The notes under the pieces are model-generated. The model saw only the letters and a list, made by a program, of their open reading frames with translations, did not search any database and was not told the DNA's origin. From Liolophura sinensis (taxonomy: Eukaryota > Mollusca > Polyplacophora > Chitonida > Chitonidae), in NCBI RefSeq assembly GCF_032854445.1, contig NC_088296.1, forward strand, positions 3,993,246 to 4,057,245: a DNA stretch of 64,000 nt, in the 5' to 3' direction. Numbering within the stretch: position 1 is the first letter of the stretch; each line of letters opens with the position of its first letter. The position numbers and the translations under genes were made by a program. Below, one piece after another: positions 34,401 through 47,544 of the stretch.

Positions 34401-37399
34401 TATCTATCACACCTGACAGGTTATTGTCTGCCCCTGACTCACAAACTTCCTGGACAACGCCTTATAATAAGACAACCGGCTGCTAAACAGATAAGCCTTT
34501 CAAATCTGACAAGAGACTTCTATTTTGTTATCTGGCCTCATTTGATTGGGCAACACAATAATCTTGCATGATTTGATTGGACAAGATATTAAGGTGCACA
34601 AAGCTCTTTGATAAATCAGATTAAATGTTCATTTTTTCTGTCAGCGTCAGAAATGAGACTCTTGCTGCGCTGAAGAGCATTGGATTTTGTATGTAAAGAA
34701 AAAAAAAAACGTAATCCCAATCCTCAATCAAAACCAAGCCCAATGTGAGCCTCGCAAATTGTAGCAGCTCCTAGCGATTACTGCCACGCTCGTACCGATG
34801 TCAGCGGGATGCTTAATAACACATCCCTGTCTCAGGAGTGAAAAATCAATCAAGGACGCCCGTCAGTATTTTGAGGAAATAATACACAGCTGATGATCTC
34901 AGGTCACATGACCGTGGGTAAAAAGTTCAGGTGAAGCACATCCAGACCGAAAAATTCAGAAGATGATTTACATGAAGAGGGAAAATCTCATCTGAAGTCT
35001 CACAAGGAAATTTCCATTGCAGCTTTGATCCTGTTGTATCTGATCAGATTAATAGTTTTCACAATTGAGCATTCTCCACAGAGATGGTCTTGTATGACTC
35101 ATTACTTGAACGTTCAAAAACAGTGATGAGATTTCTGATAACTCAAACCTGATGGTCAAACTGAACGACAAATGCAGGCCACAAGTCCAAGTATTCCTGG
35201 ACACTTTGAATTGCATTTCACAAATCAGTTCAATCAGTGTCCACAAAAATACAAAATGCTTAAGGTTCTTGTATCACTTGAAATCAGCATGCCTCCTGTA
35301 CAGTTGGACTTCACAAAACTCCCGCATTAGAAAAAAACACAAGAGATGATTGCCATCAAGAAATCTTGGCACTACATTCTGTTAATTTACTGGATGATCT
35401 GATTTCTTCAATGTTAAGCATATGTTGATATATGTTAAGCAGAATCATCTCTGTAGACACAGTTTCTATGCAAATCTGTGCCACCCAACAGGCATTTCCA
35501 AATAAAACTCAGAAAATCAGACTGTACATTCCAGTCAGCACACAAGACATGATCTTTTGGTCTCCTTTCCAGGCAAAATTATTTATAACCAATCAGTTGG
35601 ATTATTGTAAGGTACTAAAGTTTGTCAAAAACTTAATTCACTGACAAGTTCGAACTTTCGCCCTCCTGTAACTTTTGCAGAGGTCAGAGGTGAAGCATAA
35701 AAACTTGGCTTGTAGGCAAACTTCACAGCTCAGAACAGCTGAGTGCAAACTTCACAGCTGAGTGCCATCTACAAGAGGAGGGTTTCTCTGTGTGAGAATC
35801 CAGCACCCATGTCTGTAAACTTGGGTGTCCTCATCGGTAAACCTCATCTAATGGCAGGTTTGCTTGGACTAAAGTGGTCAATTACAAGCTGACCCTAAAG
35901 TCCTGATCATCCAGAAATGCCAACATTATAGTTTGGCAAAATGCCAACAGAAATGGACGTGCCTTAAGAGATGCCAGGGAAACATCCCATGTATAGGTAA
36001 TGAAGTAGCAATTACCCAGTCGGCTGGGCATTAAATGCGATGGCATACACACGATTCACCATCTCACTTCTGACACCAAACCGATTCACTCTGGCCCACG
36101 TAGGGTATTAATAAAAACCTACTGCTGTACCTCCGGGCTGTAATTTTCCCTGCGGGTTAACACAAACTAGACCTACAGCACTGTATTCAGCAAACCAACA
36201 ATTATCCAAGACAACATCTACCATTAGCTGTGAAAACAGAAGCAATGAATGAAATCCTGCTGCCGACACCAAAAAAATGTGCTGTCACGCGAACAAACAA
36301 TCCTTGGAGATCTGAGCCATGGCACCTGCTCAATGAAGCCTCTTGACAACGATGTAACAGGAGATAACATTATCTGTCCCACAGATAGCTTAGGCAAAAA
36401 ACAGAGGTGGCATTTTAACAGCAATCAAAGGTCACAAGAATTAGTATGACTGCAAACAAAAACAGCATGTCTGACAAATGGCTACAAACTGATGTATAAC
36501 TCCCCACGTGTGACTGACATAAACCAAGTAAAACTTGATAACATAGCTGAGTGATGGTCACCAAAGTTACAGATAGTACATTTTTTGCTATACATTCCTC
36601 AATATCTTACCAAAAATGTGAAGAAGAGAAAATTTCTTAAGTGACACATTATTCGCAAAAACACTAAATAGATAAATACCTTAAATACTGAACAAACTTA
36701 AGGTACAGCAGCCAGGCCCATACTCTCCTAATGCAGAGAACCATAGCCGTACGTCTACTCGAAAACCGGTAGGTTAGGACGGTTTCGTTTCGAGAGACTA
36801 CCAGGCCCACAGTTAAGGTAGTTTTCTGAGACATTATGTAAATATAAATACATGTATGACATATACATATATGAGATCTACCAAATCAAATTTATTCTGT
36901 ATAAATTAATGAAGTATATTCATATCAGTATGGTTAATATAGCAAAGGTCATATTCATACTTTTCTCTGTACATCCCTTATCACATGGTAAATTAACCAA
37001 ACAGACATGATACTATATAAATGACTTGAATATCACTGCCTAGTACGTCCTGACCTTCAAACTTGGAGTCTCACACACACACACACACACAAAAGGTTGC
37101 CAGCAAGTTCAGCAAATCTGACCACATCCACTGTTTATTATACCTCATGAATTATGCATGGTAGAAAAATGGCAGGGTGCAGGGCCTGGGGGTTTACCAG
37201 GAGACGTACAATGCCTCGACATGCTACAGGACGGGGGGCAGGGGGACTAGGGGGACTATGGGGTCAGGGGTCAGGGGTCACGCACATTAATAATTTCTCT
37301 GCTTTGGCACTCTTAGCCACGGTGCAATTATAGTAGCCTTCCCAAGATCAATAACACTGGAAATTTATTCTTGTTCTGACGCAGGGTTAATTGACATGT
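31436..37399. other. Long, mostly unique stretch of intron 1
   Basis: It is the least repetitive part of the window. It has a poly(A) tract near 34216, a short (CATA)n near 33003 and (CA)n near 37075, and the possible regulatory patch at 34735. Open frames are short and unconvincing. Confidence 0.45.
34735..34910. promoter_or_regulatory. Unique patch in intron 1, possible enhancer
   Basis: It contains cctagcgattactgccacg, tcgtaccgatgtcagcggg, aaaatcaatcaaggacg and keeps CpGs in an otherwise AT-rich intron. Position and composition only. Confidence 0.18.
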
Positions 37400-38010
37400 A
37401 TTATATCAGCTCTTGCTGTATTACTGTAAATGTATGCTGTATTACTGATATTTTGTGCTGTAATACTGAAAGTTTGTGCTGTATTACTCAAAGTGCGCGC
37501 TGTATTACTGATAATTTGTGCTGTATTACTGAAAGTGTGTGAGATTACTGAAAGTGTGCACTGTATTACTGAAAGTGTGTGCTGTATTACTGTAAGTGTG
37601 TGCTGTATTACTGAAAGTATGTCGTATTACTGTTAGTGATCGTGGGTTTCCCCTGGACCGGTTTCCTCCCACCATAATGCTGGTTGCCATCATATAAGTG
37701 AAATATACCTGAGTAAGGTGGAAAACACCAATGAAATGAAAAATAAATAAATATTACTGTTAATGTGTGCTATATTACTGTTAGTGTGTGCTGTATTAAT
37801 GAAAGTGTGTGCTGTATTACTACAAGTGTGTGCTGTATTACTGAATGGGTGTATGTTATGTATTACTGAATGTGCTGTACTGCTGAATGGGTATTGAATA
37901 ACTGTAAGTGTGTGCTGTATTACCGAATGGGTGTGCTGTATTACTAAAAGTGTTCATTGCTGTGATACTGTCTAAGTGCTGCTGTACTACTGTACATGTG
38001 TGCTGTATTA
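37400..38010. repeat. 19-bp minisatellite interrupted by a SINE
   Basis: Units of the type gtgtgctgtattactgaaa, split by SINE-A at 37630-37755. Confidence 0.9.
37630..37755 (+). repeat. SINE-A fragment inserted in a minisatellite
   Basis: The SINE body (cctcccaccataatgctgg, tataagtgaaatatacc, ataaataaat) splits the 19-bp gtgtgctgtattactgaaa array, so it landed after the array existed. Confidence 0.82.
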
Positions 38011-38204
38011 CTGGATAAATAAATTAATAAATCAACAAATGAATACAATTCAACTACATGAATATCAGCAAGAATGTCAACAATGTTCTTAAGCTGGCTA
38101 GTCTTAATTTGTTAGCTATTTGTTTTTCCATTCATAAGAGTTACATGAAATATATTAAATGTTCAGCAGTATTCAAATGCACACACGTCATATCAATAAC
38201 TTGT

Positions 38205-39050
38205 GCCTCTCATAATACAGAGAGCTACACTGTCAGTGGATGTTACTGCTGTCCCTGTAATACAGATAGCTACACTGTCAGTGGATGCTACTGCTGTCCC
38301 TGTAATACAGATAGCTACACTGTCAGTGGATGCTACTGCTGTCCCTGTAATACAGACAGCTACACTGTCAGTGGATGCTACTGCTGTCCCTGTAATACAG
38401 ACAGCTACACTGTCAGTGGATGCTACTGCTGTCCCTGTAATACAGAGAGCTACACTGTCAGTGGACGCTACTGCTGTCCCTGTAATACAGATAGCTACAC
38501 TGTCAGTGGACGCTACTGCTGTCCCTGTAATACAGATAGCTACACTGTCAGTGGATGCTACTGCTGTCCCTGTAATACAGAGAGCTACACTGTCAGTGGA
38601 TGCTACTGCTGTCCCTGTAATACAGAGAGCTACACTGTCAGTGGATGCTACTGCTGTCCCTGTAATACAGACAGCTACACTGTCAGTGGATCCTACAGCT
38701 GTCCCTGGAATACAGATAGCTACACTGTCAGTGGATGTTACTGCTGTCCCTGTAATACAGAGAGCTACACTGTCAGTGGATCCTACAGCTGTCCCTGTAA
38801 TACAGACAGCTACACTGTCAGTCGATCCTACTGCTGTCCCTGGAAAACAGACAGCTACACTGTCAGTGGATGCTACTGCTGTCCCTATAATACAGAGCTA
38901 CACTGTCAGTGGACGCTACTGCTGTCCCTATACTACAGAGCTACACTGTCAGTGGACGCTACTGCTGTCCCTATACTACAGAGCTACACTGTCAGTGGAC
39001 GCTACTGCTGTCTGTATAATACAGAGCTACACTGTCAGTGGATGCTACAA
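38205..39050. repeat. 45-bp satellite array, about 18 units
   Basis: The unit is agctacactgtcagtggatg followed by ctactgctgtccctgtaat and acagat. It is open in two plus frames (SYTVSGCYCCPCNTD and ATLSVDATAVPVIQR). The last units lose two bases each and shift frame. Confidence 0.95.
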
Positions 39051-39400
39051 CTGTCCACTTTGTATCCACTTTTCTCTCTTTTTTTCCTTTTTGTCTAGGT
39101 TTCAATCACTGCAATTTTCATGTGACCATACTTCCACACTCCTCGCAGTGTGAGCATAATGCACATTAAGCTGGTGAGGGCCACTACCGTATTTCTTCTA
39201 AATTTTGGGACACCTCAGGGCTGCTCAATTTAGCCAATATATATGTAATTATAGCAGGAGTTTCTTTTTTCTCACTTGCTTAGGCCATCAAATGAACAAC
39301 ATACTCATATCTTTTCTTAAAGACTGCTGGAATAATGTAACATGCTACTTTCAACACTACTAATATCTGTCTCAAATTTTAGAAGAATAAGGGTAATATG

Positions 39401-39737
39401 TTACCAATGTCCTATAATCTCATGCTGAGTCACATGATTTAAATAATAGATGGGCCGCGGAGTTTCACCACAGTTCCTTGAACATTCAACATGAACAACT
39501 TCCAAAATTACATTCTCAGCACCAGCTGGTGGTCTGGATTTATTGGAGATGCCAGATGGTGGAGCAACATTATTACAAATACCCATCGGCTTCATGGTGA
39601 TCCATTCTTCCTGGTTCTGATCACCCTTTGGGGAGCCCCGTTGGGAGGGATGGAAATGGATGTGGTGAGGGAAGAGGGCTTCTGAGGAAGGGATCTTGTC
39701 ATCAATAAAACAAATCAGCCATGTAACAAGTTCAGAT
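39401..39737 (-). other. Unexplained open frame of about 110 codons in intron 1
   Basis: On the minus strand a frame stays open from an acceptor-like aaataaattacag at 39738 to a TAA at 39401. It contains SSEALFPHHIHFHPSQRGSP, then WITMKPMGICNNVAPPSG and GAENVILEVVHVECSRN. The region is not repetitive and reads like protein, with few low-complexity runs. I do not recognise it. The entry phase does not match exon 1 of the host gene, so it is not a simple internal exon. It could be an exon of another transcript, a transposon fragment or chance. Confidence 0.22.
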
Positions 39738-40764
39738 CTGTAATTTATTTATTTATCTATCTGATTGTGGATATAATGCTATGCTCTATGTTTCATTTAT
39801 AACAACAACTGTGGTTGGTTCTATGGGTGACAGATAGCACATAGCAAGGAGTATAAACCACCAGCCTTTGGCTAATAACTGATAAACTTTCTCATGTCAT
39901 GTATATAAATTGCCAATAGCAGTGTGAGTTCAATATGTAATGGTGTATGCATTGTGAATGGCATGTGGTTGAAAACATGGTATGTATGGCCATGTCGAAC
40001 GATCTACCGTCTATGAAAAGGTATGTGTAGCAGACGGTAAGCTAAGAGCCTCTGCCCGAGGGGAATACATACTCTGCTCCCTTAAAATAAGGTGCCCATA
40101 ATCATGTTGTTAACGGATGCGCGAAAAATCATGGAAGGGAGTGAACTCATGGAGGCTCGAGCGACACCTCAATCAAGACGTAAAACTATGATAGCCCACC
40201 CGTGTACAGTAACACTGAATGGTTTAGATAATAGCTCTTTAAGTTACGAAACTATGAAATCACCTACTGCTTCATATGTAACTCAGTATATAAGATGGAA
40301 CTTCAAAGAGCTACCGCAGTGCGTGTAATTGCTTAAATGACCCTTGCGATTTCCATGTGACTGAATCGCCACGTGGTAGGGGCCCACAGAACACTGATAT
40401 TGTTGTTGGCTGCTCCCAAGTCCTTACAACGACCATAAAGATGACACAATATATGAATGCAAGCTGCAGATATTCTGCGTCTGGCTTCATTATGATAAAA
40501 ACCAATCTTTCTTATAGCCAACAAACCTTTCATTCACTTGTTGAACAAAGGTGTTCATTGTTATACCTACAGATGCGCTCATTTGTCAAACTCTGGCTGA
40601 TGAACCAATCAAAGGACATAACACAAAAGGAATTGTCTCGCCAACACTGGGCTTACACAATGGGCCTCTGTACAGCACATAACCAGCTTTACGGCAGACA
40701 TCAGATTTTCCAGAATGGAGCCACATGTTGTCTTTGAGCCCCCCGTTATGACTTTGTGAAAGAC
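39738..40764. other. Intron 1 sequence with probable transposon debris
   Basis: A 126-codon plus frame at 40357-40737 has no recognisable motif. The string cttacacaatgg near 40653 also occurs near 19207, which suggests a dispersed element. Confidence 0.35.
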
Positions 40765-41860
40765 ATATAGGTAGAGTGTTGTTTCTGACTTCGTCATCAT
40801 TGCTAGTGTAATGTTGGGTCCGACTCAGTCATCATTGCTGGTATAGTGTTGTGTCCGACTCAGTCATCATTGCTGGTAGAGTGTTGTGTCTGACTCAGTT
40901 ATCATTGTTGGTACAGTGTTTGGTCTGACTCAGTCATCATTGTTGGTATAGTGTTGGGTCCGACTCAGTCATCATTGCTGGTATAGTGTTGTGTCTGACT
41001 CAGTCATCATTGTCAGTATATTGTTGGGTCTGACTCAGTCATCATTGCTGGTATAGTGTTGGGTCCGACTCAGTCATCATTGCTGGTAGAGTGTTGTTTC
41101 TGACTTGGTCATCATTGCTAGTGTAGTGTTGGGTCCGACTCAGTCATCATTGCTGGTATAGTGTTGTGTCTGACTCAGTTATCATTGTTGGTACAGTGTT
41201 TGGTCTGACTCAGTCATCATTGTTGGTATAGTGTTGGGTCCGACTCAGTCATCATTGCTGGTATAGTGTTGTGTCTGACTCAGTCATCATTGTCAGTATA
41301 GTGTTGTGTCCGACTCAGTCATCATTGCTGGTATAATGTGGGTCCGACTCAGTCATCACTGCTGGTAGAGTGTTGTTTCTGACTTGGTCATCATTGCTAG
41401 TGTAGTGTTGGGTCCGACTCAGTCATCATTGCTGGTATAGTGTTGTGTCTGACTCAGTCATCATTGCTGGTAGAGTGTTGTGTCTGACTCAGTCATCATT
41501 GCTGGTATAGTGTTGTGTCTGACTCAGTCATCATTGTTGGCATAGTGTTGTGCCCGACCCAGTCATCATTGCTGGCATAGTGTTGGGTCTGACTCAGTCA
41601 TCATTGCTGGTATAGTGTTGTGTCCGACTCAGTCATCATTGTTGGCATAGTGTTGTGTCCGACCCAGTCATCATTGCTGGTATAGTGTTGGCTCCGACTC
41701 AGTCATCATTGCTAGTATAGTGTTGTGTCCGACCCAGTCATCATTGCTAGTATAGTGTTGTGTCCGACCCAGTCATCATTGCTGGCATAGTGTTGGGTCT
41801 GACTCAGTCATCATTGCTGGTATAGTGTTGTGTCCGACTCAGTCATCATTGCAAAATCAT
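40765..41860. repeat. 35-bp satellite array, about 31 units
   Basis: The unit is gactcagtcatcattgctgg followed by tatagtgttgggtcc. Units with a preceding T carry TGACTCA. Confidence 0.96.
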
Positions 41861-42546
41861 CCCAGCTATCCCAAAAATCACACCACAATAGCCAGATGAA
41901 CAGGTCATGGATTTCCGTAATTACGCCGATCGAAGGAGCAATAACCGCTCTGAGCTCTGATCAAGACGAATGAAATATTATGAAGCCATGCAGAAGCATT
42001 CTATCTCCCAGGGGACAGCCATTTCCTTTTCCCATCCATCAATGATATCTGGGTCATGTTTATGGATTCGTTTTTATTTTGCACCTCTTAAATATTCATT
42101 AGGATGTTGGACCATTCCACTGGTCGTTCCATGTGCTGTGATGAGTGGTGGGATCTTTTCTTATGTTTGCACTTGATGCGTTACATCTGCCTCAGAGATC
42201 AAGACCAAGTCAGCTCCTTCTAATCCCCAAAGCAAATGTTATGATCATGTGATTGCATGCTCTAGTCTCTCATCACCAGATCTACTCAGGGCTTTAGTGG
42301 TCAGGTCCTTGTCAGGCAGGATGAGATACCAGTGGCTCTGAGATCAGCTAGCCATGTTCCAACTGATATTGGCCCCGCTATATTCACTAACCATTACCTA
42401 CACTGTCCTCAAAGAGTCAAAGCTGTATGCAATGAAAACAGGTTTCCCTATGATCCTTAAGTAATTCTAAATTCACAGCACCTCCTTATGAAGGCATAAT
42501 AAAGACCACACAACCAGAACCGACATATCCACCTGGACAGAATCAT

Positions 42547-42685
42547 GGCCCAGATTCACAAAGATGTCACACACGTACTATAATCACACAAATAGGACAA
42601 TGGTATGGTAATAATGATGTACAAAATATCATATGACAAATGTACAATAAAATATATGCTGTACGCCTCTTTGTGAAATTGGGCC
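42547..42685. mobile_element. MITE-D: 139-bp element with terminal inverted repeats
   Basis: The left end is ggcccagattcacaaagatg. The right end, complemented, is ggcccaatttcacaaagagg, giving about 17 of 20 matches. The interior is non-coding and partly self-complementary. No clear target-site duplication was seen. Confidence 0.65.
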
Positions 42686-43206
42686 TTGAACTTCCCAACT
42701 TGCCATTTTCTTCTTTTTTCATGGACTACTTTTTTCACAATAGCTACTAACATAAGTCCTTCTGTTCAACGTTAACAAAAGTTTAAGTTAAGCCTCATGA
42801 ACAAGTTGTCAACTGACCTTTTATTGGTGTAAAATTCTCTGAGTTATAGCACCAAAATGTTCCAAGACTATCTTCTTCCAAACAATGCCGAAACACAGCA
42901 TTTACTTAATTTCTGAATTCACTGAAGCTCCTCCAAAAGACAGGTAAATTCCTGACTATTTTGTAGTATCGAAAAGCCCAGCAGACTAATACTATTCATT
43001 ACCAAACAGGTGATTAACAACCCAAATACCCATAGATAACAAACAATAACTCTTAATTCAATAAATAAGGCATGTTTTAGGTGACAGTCCAATATGTTGA
43101 AACTTTAAAGGCTTCTCCATGTTCTAGTCCATGTCACTGTCTTACAAGATAATATTACAGAATTAGAAAGGATTTAATTAACATATAGTCCCTATATGGT
43201 CTGTAT

Positions 43207-43412
43207 TTCTCAAACTTTTTGCACAAGAAAGACAAAGTTTCAGTGCAATTTATGCACATTTTTAATTTGATTTTGGAGACAAATTTACATTGGTTAGGTT
43301 GGCCAATTTCAGGTATTCACAAAACGTATAAATTTATCAGTCTACACAAACATAATGCCTTCAGAATATGCTTGAATAAACACCTTGCAAACATGCGAAA
43401 ATGTTGAAGCTC
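43207..43412 (+). mobile_element. MITE-C copy
   Basis: A ~205-bp element of a family with five copies here. The core is tttgattttggagacaaa, tggttaggttggccaattt and cttcagaatatgcttgaa, ending gcaaacatgcgaaaatgttg. Its ends are inverted repeats, worn in this copy. Confidence 0.75.
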
Positions 43413-44509
43413 AATTACAACTCAGGGTTTTTTGGCTCGGTTAGCTGAGGTGCTGTGCAGAACAGAGACAAGGATAAATATCAAATGCAGACATAGGCAC
43501 TTTTTTCTGACAAATGTTACATCATGGTTACCTTAATAATTAATATATAGAGGTAACCCATGAGAGCCAGATAAGATTTGAAGCCATTAGCCCATGCGCA
43601 ATAAGGGGAGATAACCTATGGTAGACTATAGCTGGCTGATCACCCTGCAGTAAGCATATCACACCAACATGACATCGAAAAGATGACACATATACACATG
43701 TAAAATCAACGTGGCAGATTTTCATTGATTCAACTCCTTCCCATCTATATCAAGACTGTCCAAAGCTGTGAACTCGTTAATTCTTTCCTTTATTATATCA
43801 CAATTATCGGTGTATGTGCACTCACACGACGTACACATGCACTGGAATGTCACAGAAGAAAACGATGCATTCCACTGTCACTTGAACCACCTGTGTAGCT
43901 CGACCTCTGGTCTCCCGTTAAATACTGACAGCTCCAGTAAGTCCTCTTTTATTATTAGCTAGCCCCTATTCTTTAACAATATATTTTCCTAAGGGAGATG
44001 CTTGGTGTATACATATACATCCAAAAAATCTTTGAAATACATGTATACTGTAAATCTTTACCCGTTTGAACCACCAAAGCACTTTTTTCAGTGGAATTTA
44101 AACATACAGTTATGATCAAAATGATGCTAAAATGATTGGTTTGTGTTTCTAAAGATACAACCTTAATACAACAGTGCAAATTAGTTCTCTACATCCCAGA
44201 ATGTTTATCTCTCTCAGAATGTTTATAAATATTAGTTACAGAGGCGGCTGAAAAGGTGGAAGGATTACTTTACTCATTCTTCACTCTTTTTTTCCAAAAA
44301 CTTTTCAATTTTCCAAAATTCCTACACAGAAAAATCAAGGATATTATACACGTACCTGTAATTTGATGCACTCAATCTTTTCACATGTTGACACTACATA
44401 CATACATGGTGCTTTTTAGCCATGACATTTAGCAGGTGTACAATCGCTCTGTGAGTAGACAATCTGTTGATTGGTCTGTTTACCATGGGCCATTACCTAA
44501 TTATAACAA

Positions 44510-44610
44510 GGGGTGAGAGTGCAAGGGGTCAGAGTACAAGGGGTCAGAGTGCAAGGGTTCAGAGTACAAGGGGTCAGAGTGCAAGGGGTCAGAGTGCAAG
44601 GGGTCAGTGC
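44510..44610. repeat. 16-bp minisatellite
   Basis: Six to seven units of aaggggtcagagtgc. Confidence 0.9.
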
Positions 44611-45959
44611 AAGATGACTTTGCATGACGTCTTCTGGCTGGGACGTAATACAAGTACCTATTGCGGTTTTGTTTTTGTTCATATGTTTGTCAATATCTGC
44701 TGTTCTTATTTCCTAGTGATCAACTGAATTGCTGTTCTATTTGTCACAATCAAAAATATTCGACCTCAATTTACATATATGCAATACAAAAATGAACATG
44801 CTTTAAGGTAGACGAAACTAGGCTTTGAAACTAAACCCAGTCATTTTGTATTACTTTACAGTTATGCTACATTTATTTATTTATCTGATTTCTGTTTAAA
44901 ACCTTCCTCAGGAATTTAGCAGTGACAGCTTTTAGGTTTATTTATCAGGTTGGGCGAAGCCGTAGTTTCCAGCATAAAAGAGCATTGCCCTTAAGTGTCA
45001 GGTACAGGAACATTTAAACAGAAAATGCATATCTTTGTATACCTATAGTTATTAGCAGTATTACCTCGTTAATAACCTAACGAAGTTACAGCGTGACAAA
45101 TAAATAATGTAACTGATTCTCGACATCGAAAGGTGTTCACAAACGTACATACACAACTCAGTCCCTTTCACTTTTATTTATTCACTGATCAAACACACCA
45201 TTAGGCCTACGGCTTAAAACATTAGGGAAATCTGTTAACAAGGTGCAGGTGTATACAAAATCTCAGGTGAGTAGTGTCATACATGCTTAGTGTCTCTACC
45301 TCACACGATAATTGCATTATTGTCGCTCACGTCAACTACGGACATGAGATTGATTAAGCTCCTCTGGGTGCGAGCGCACTGGGTGGAGTACCCCTGGGGG
45401 TGGTAGATGCCCAGGGGTATCCCCAACACTAACCAAGCACTTCTCACCCTATACGAACTCAGCACATGCAATATTTCATCTATATCATATCTCACCAGAT
45501 GACAATTGACATGGGTGACACAAATACCTCAAAGAGACAAAAGTTCCCACAGAAAAACTTAGGTTTAATATTGCCTTTGAGCACACAATGTAACTGTGAC
45601 AACGTGTTGAATACCTAATGATACTTACATTTTCAAGTCAAAATATCTGATAGTATAATGCTGATCTGTTTAACACGAGAATATTATATAATATGACCAG
45701 ATAAAATTTTGCAATTCCTCCATCTTAATTGTTAAAAAATCACCAAAATAGCCTGCTGACCATTTTAAAGTTCCTAAACTCTTGCAGTCACTCCCAAGGC
45801 CAGCTTATTACTTTCAGAAACTTTCCCTTCTATGATCACATAATTGCATGCATATATCAAAGTTTCTGACATCTCCGCCCAACCCCACGCCCATTTCAGT
45901 ATTGAACTCTCTTCCCCATTTACAAGGAGGCAGCTCTGTCAGTAATCAGTGTCCCGAGT

Positions 45960-46270
45960 GCGTAGTTCAGATCTGAAGCAGAGGTCCACGCACGCTAGGC
46001 AGAACTGTACATGGTTACATGTCCAAGTCACGATCAGCAAAACATCGTCCTACCACATCGCTTCAAGTTCAATGACATTTTCTGACCCGCTGTGATAATG
46101 TGTATACACCGTTCTCATTTCACTCGCCCCTCTGTGATCTGTTATAACACCTCCATCGTTAGTTGATTACTGCCAGTTCAATTAGACCAGCGATCATTGA
46201 TCCACTGGCACGCAAACTGTATCGCCCAGTATCAACAGATGTATGCATGGCTCAAGTAGTCCCTATGGCC
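45960..46270. promoter_or_regulatory. Unique, balanced-composition patch in intron 1
   Basis: It is not repetitive and of higher complexity than its neighbours, with ccacgcacgctagg, gttagttgattac, ttcaattagacc and gatcattgatcc. It could be an intronic enhancer; no coding frame is convincing. Confidence 0.18.
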
Positions 46271-46384
46271 TGCCAATCGTAAGAGAACTACAGCCTGCCA
46301 GTGTAATCTTAAGAGAAGCTGGATTGTGAAGGTAAAAATACAATATAAGCATTCATTGTTCTAGGACAGAACAAAAAAGGACAG

Positions 46385-46610
46385 CAATACTTGAACTATC
46401 TTAAATGACCATGAATTTTGTCCATGACTAACTTGCTAATATTGCCAATTTGAGAAAGCTGTTGTGAGGATGGCTTGGAACATTAGATGATATTCTACAG
46501 GAAAATTGTAAGTTTCAGCACCAAAAATAATATTTCAGCACATTTACCTGCCTCTAAAATGGACTTTTCTGGCCGATATTTTAGGTTATTTCACTAGGAA
46601 AAAAAATCAA
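46385..46610 (+). repeat. Dispersed repeat E, copy 1
   Basis: It shares long diverged similarity with 49030-49265: aaatgaccat, gatattctac, aaaattgtaa, tttcagca and cctctaaaa. No ends or coding capacity are evident. Confidence 0.6.
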
Positions 46611-46894
46611 GAAAAAAACCTTGCGAAAAATTATAATGAGTTTTAGTATCTATGATTATAACATTAACGGTTTTTCTGCATGTGTTCAAACTTCCATCAG
46701 GTTTGCAGCCGCATCCTCTTAAAACACGGCACTTATATAATTGTCATGTGGAAACAGGAATATCCTATTTTGAATTTTAATCATTTTCAGTTAACTAAAA
46801 CAGGACTTAAAAATGGGACATAAAATTAACTCACTATCCTGAGTTATGTACCATGCATGTGAGCACTTGCCTGACAGGCCTATGAATTGTCAAC

Positions 46895-47075
46895 ATTTAG
46901 TTATTTATTACACTTGATTTGTGTTTTACGCCACACCCAAGAATATTTCATTTATCATGCTTATACCACCTTATACGAGGCCAGCATTATCGTGGAAGGA
47001 ATCCAGGCACTGAGCCCAGGGGAACCCCATGACCATCCGCAGGTTGCTCCCAGACCTTCCCACATACTGCCAGCA
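46895..47075 (-). repeat. SINE-A fragment, minus orientation
   Basis: It matches the family through ttgtgttttacgcc, aagaatatttcattta, gccagcattatcgtgg and atccgcaggttgctccc. Confidence 0.8.
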
Positions 47076-47544
47076 ACTAATGTACCTGATTTTGATCACT
47101 AGCTGTAAAATCACTTTTTTCCCCCAAATTGCAGTCTGGTCAGATGTACTGTAACGTATAACAGCCCTCATTGTGTGACTGGAGCTTTTATTCCTTAGTC
47201 AGTGGTGCTAGCTAAGGGTTGTGAAATTTGCAATTATTCAGACATTTACATGAGCAGATAAAATAAAACCATAAATGAGGTGAATTGATAAGAGCCTTTA
47301 TTTCACTGATTACGTCTGTCCATTTGCTAGCAGAGCACTGTCTTCACTGTTCTGGGTTTACTTGATCCCTAAATCCCTAACATGCACTAAATCTTTTTAC
47401 ATTCTCATACTTTACATATCGGTATAGCTATATACTCTGAGAAAGATCGATGTTTATCTTAATTTAATTATCCCCAAGCTGTATCAATGTTTTCAATGCT
47501 GACAAACAAAAGAAAATACATTCACATTACTTCTGGCATACAAA

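Noticed and set aside
40357-40737. 126-codon plus-strand frame
   Set aside because: No recognisable motif or splice context; a string in it recurs near 19207, so transposon debris is more likely.
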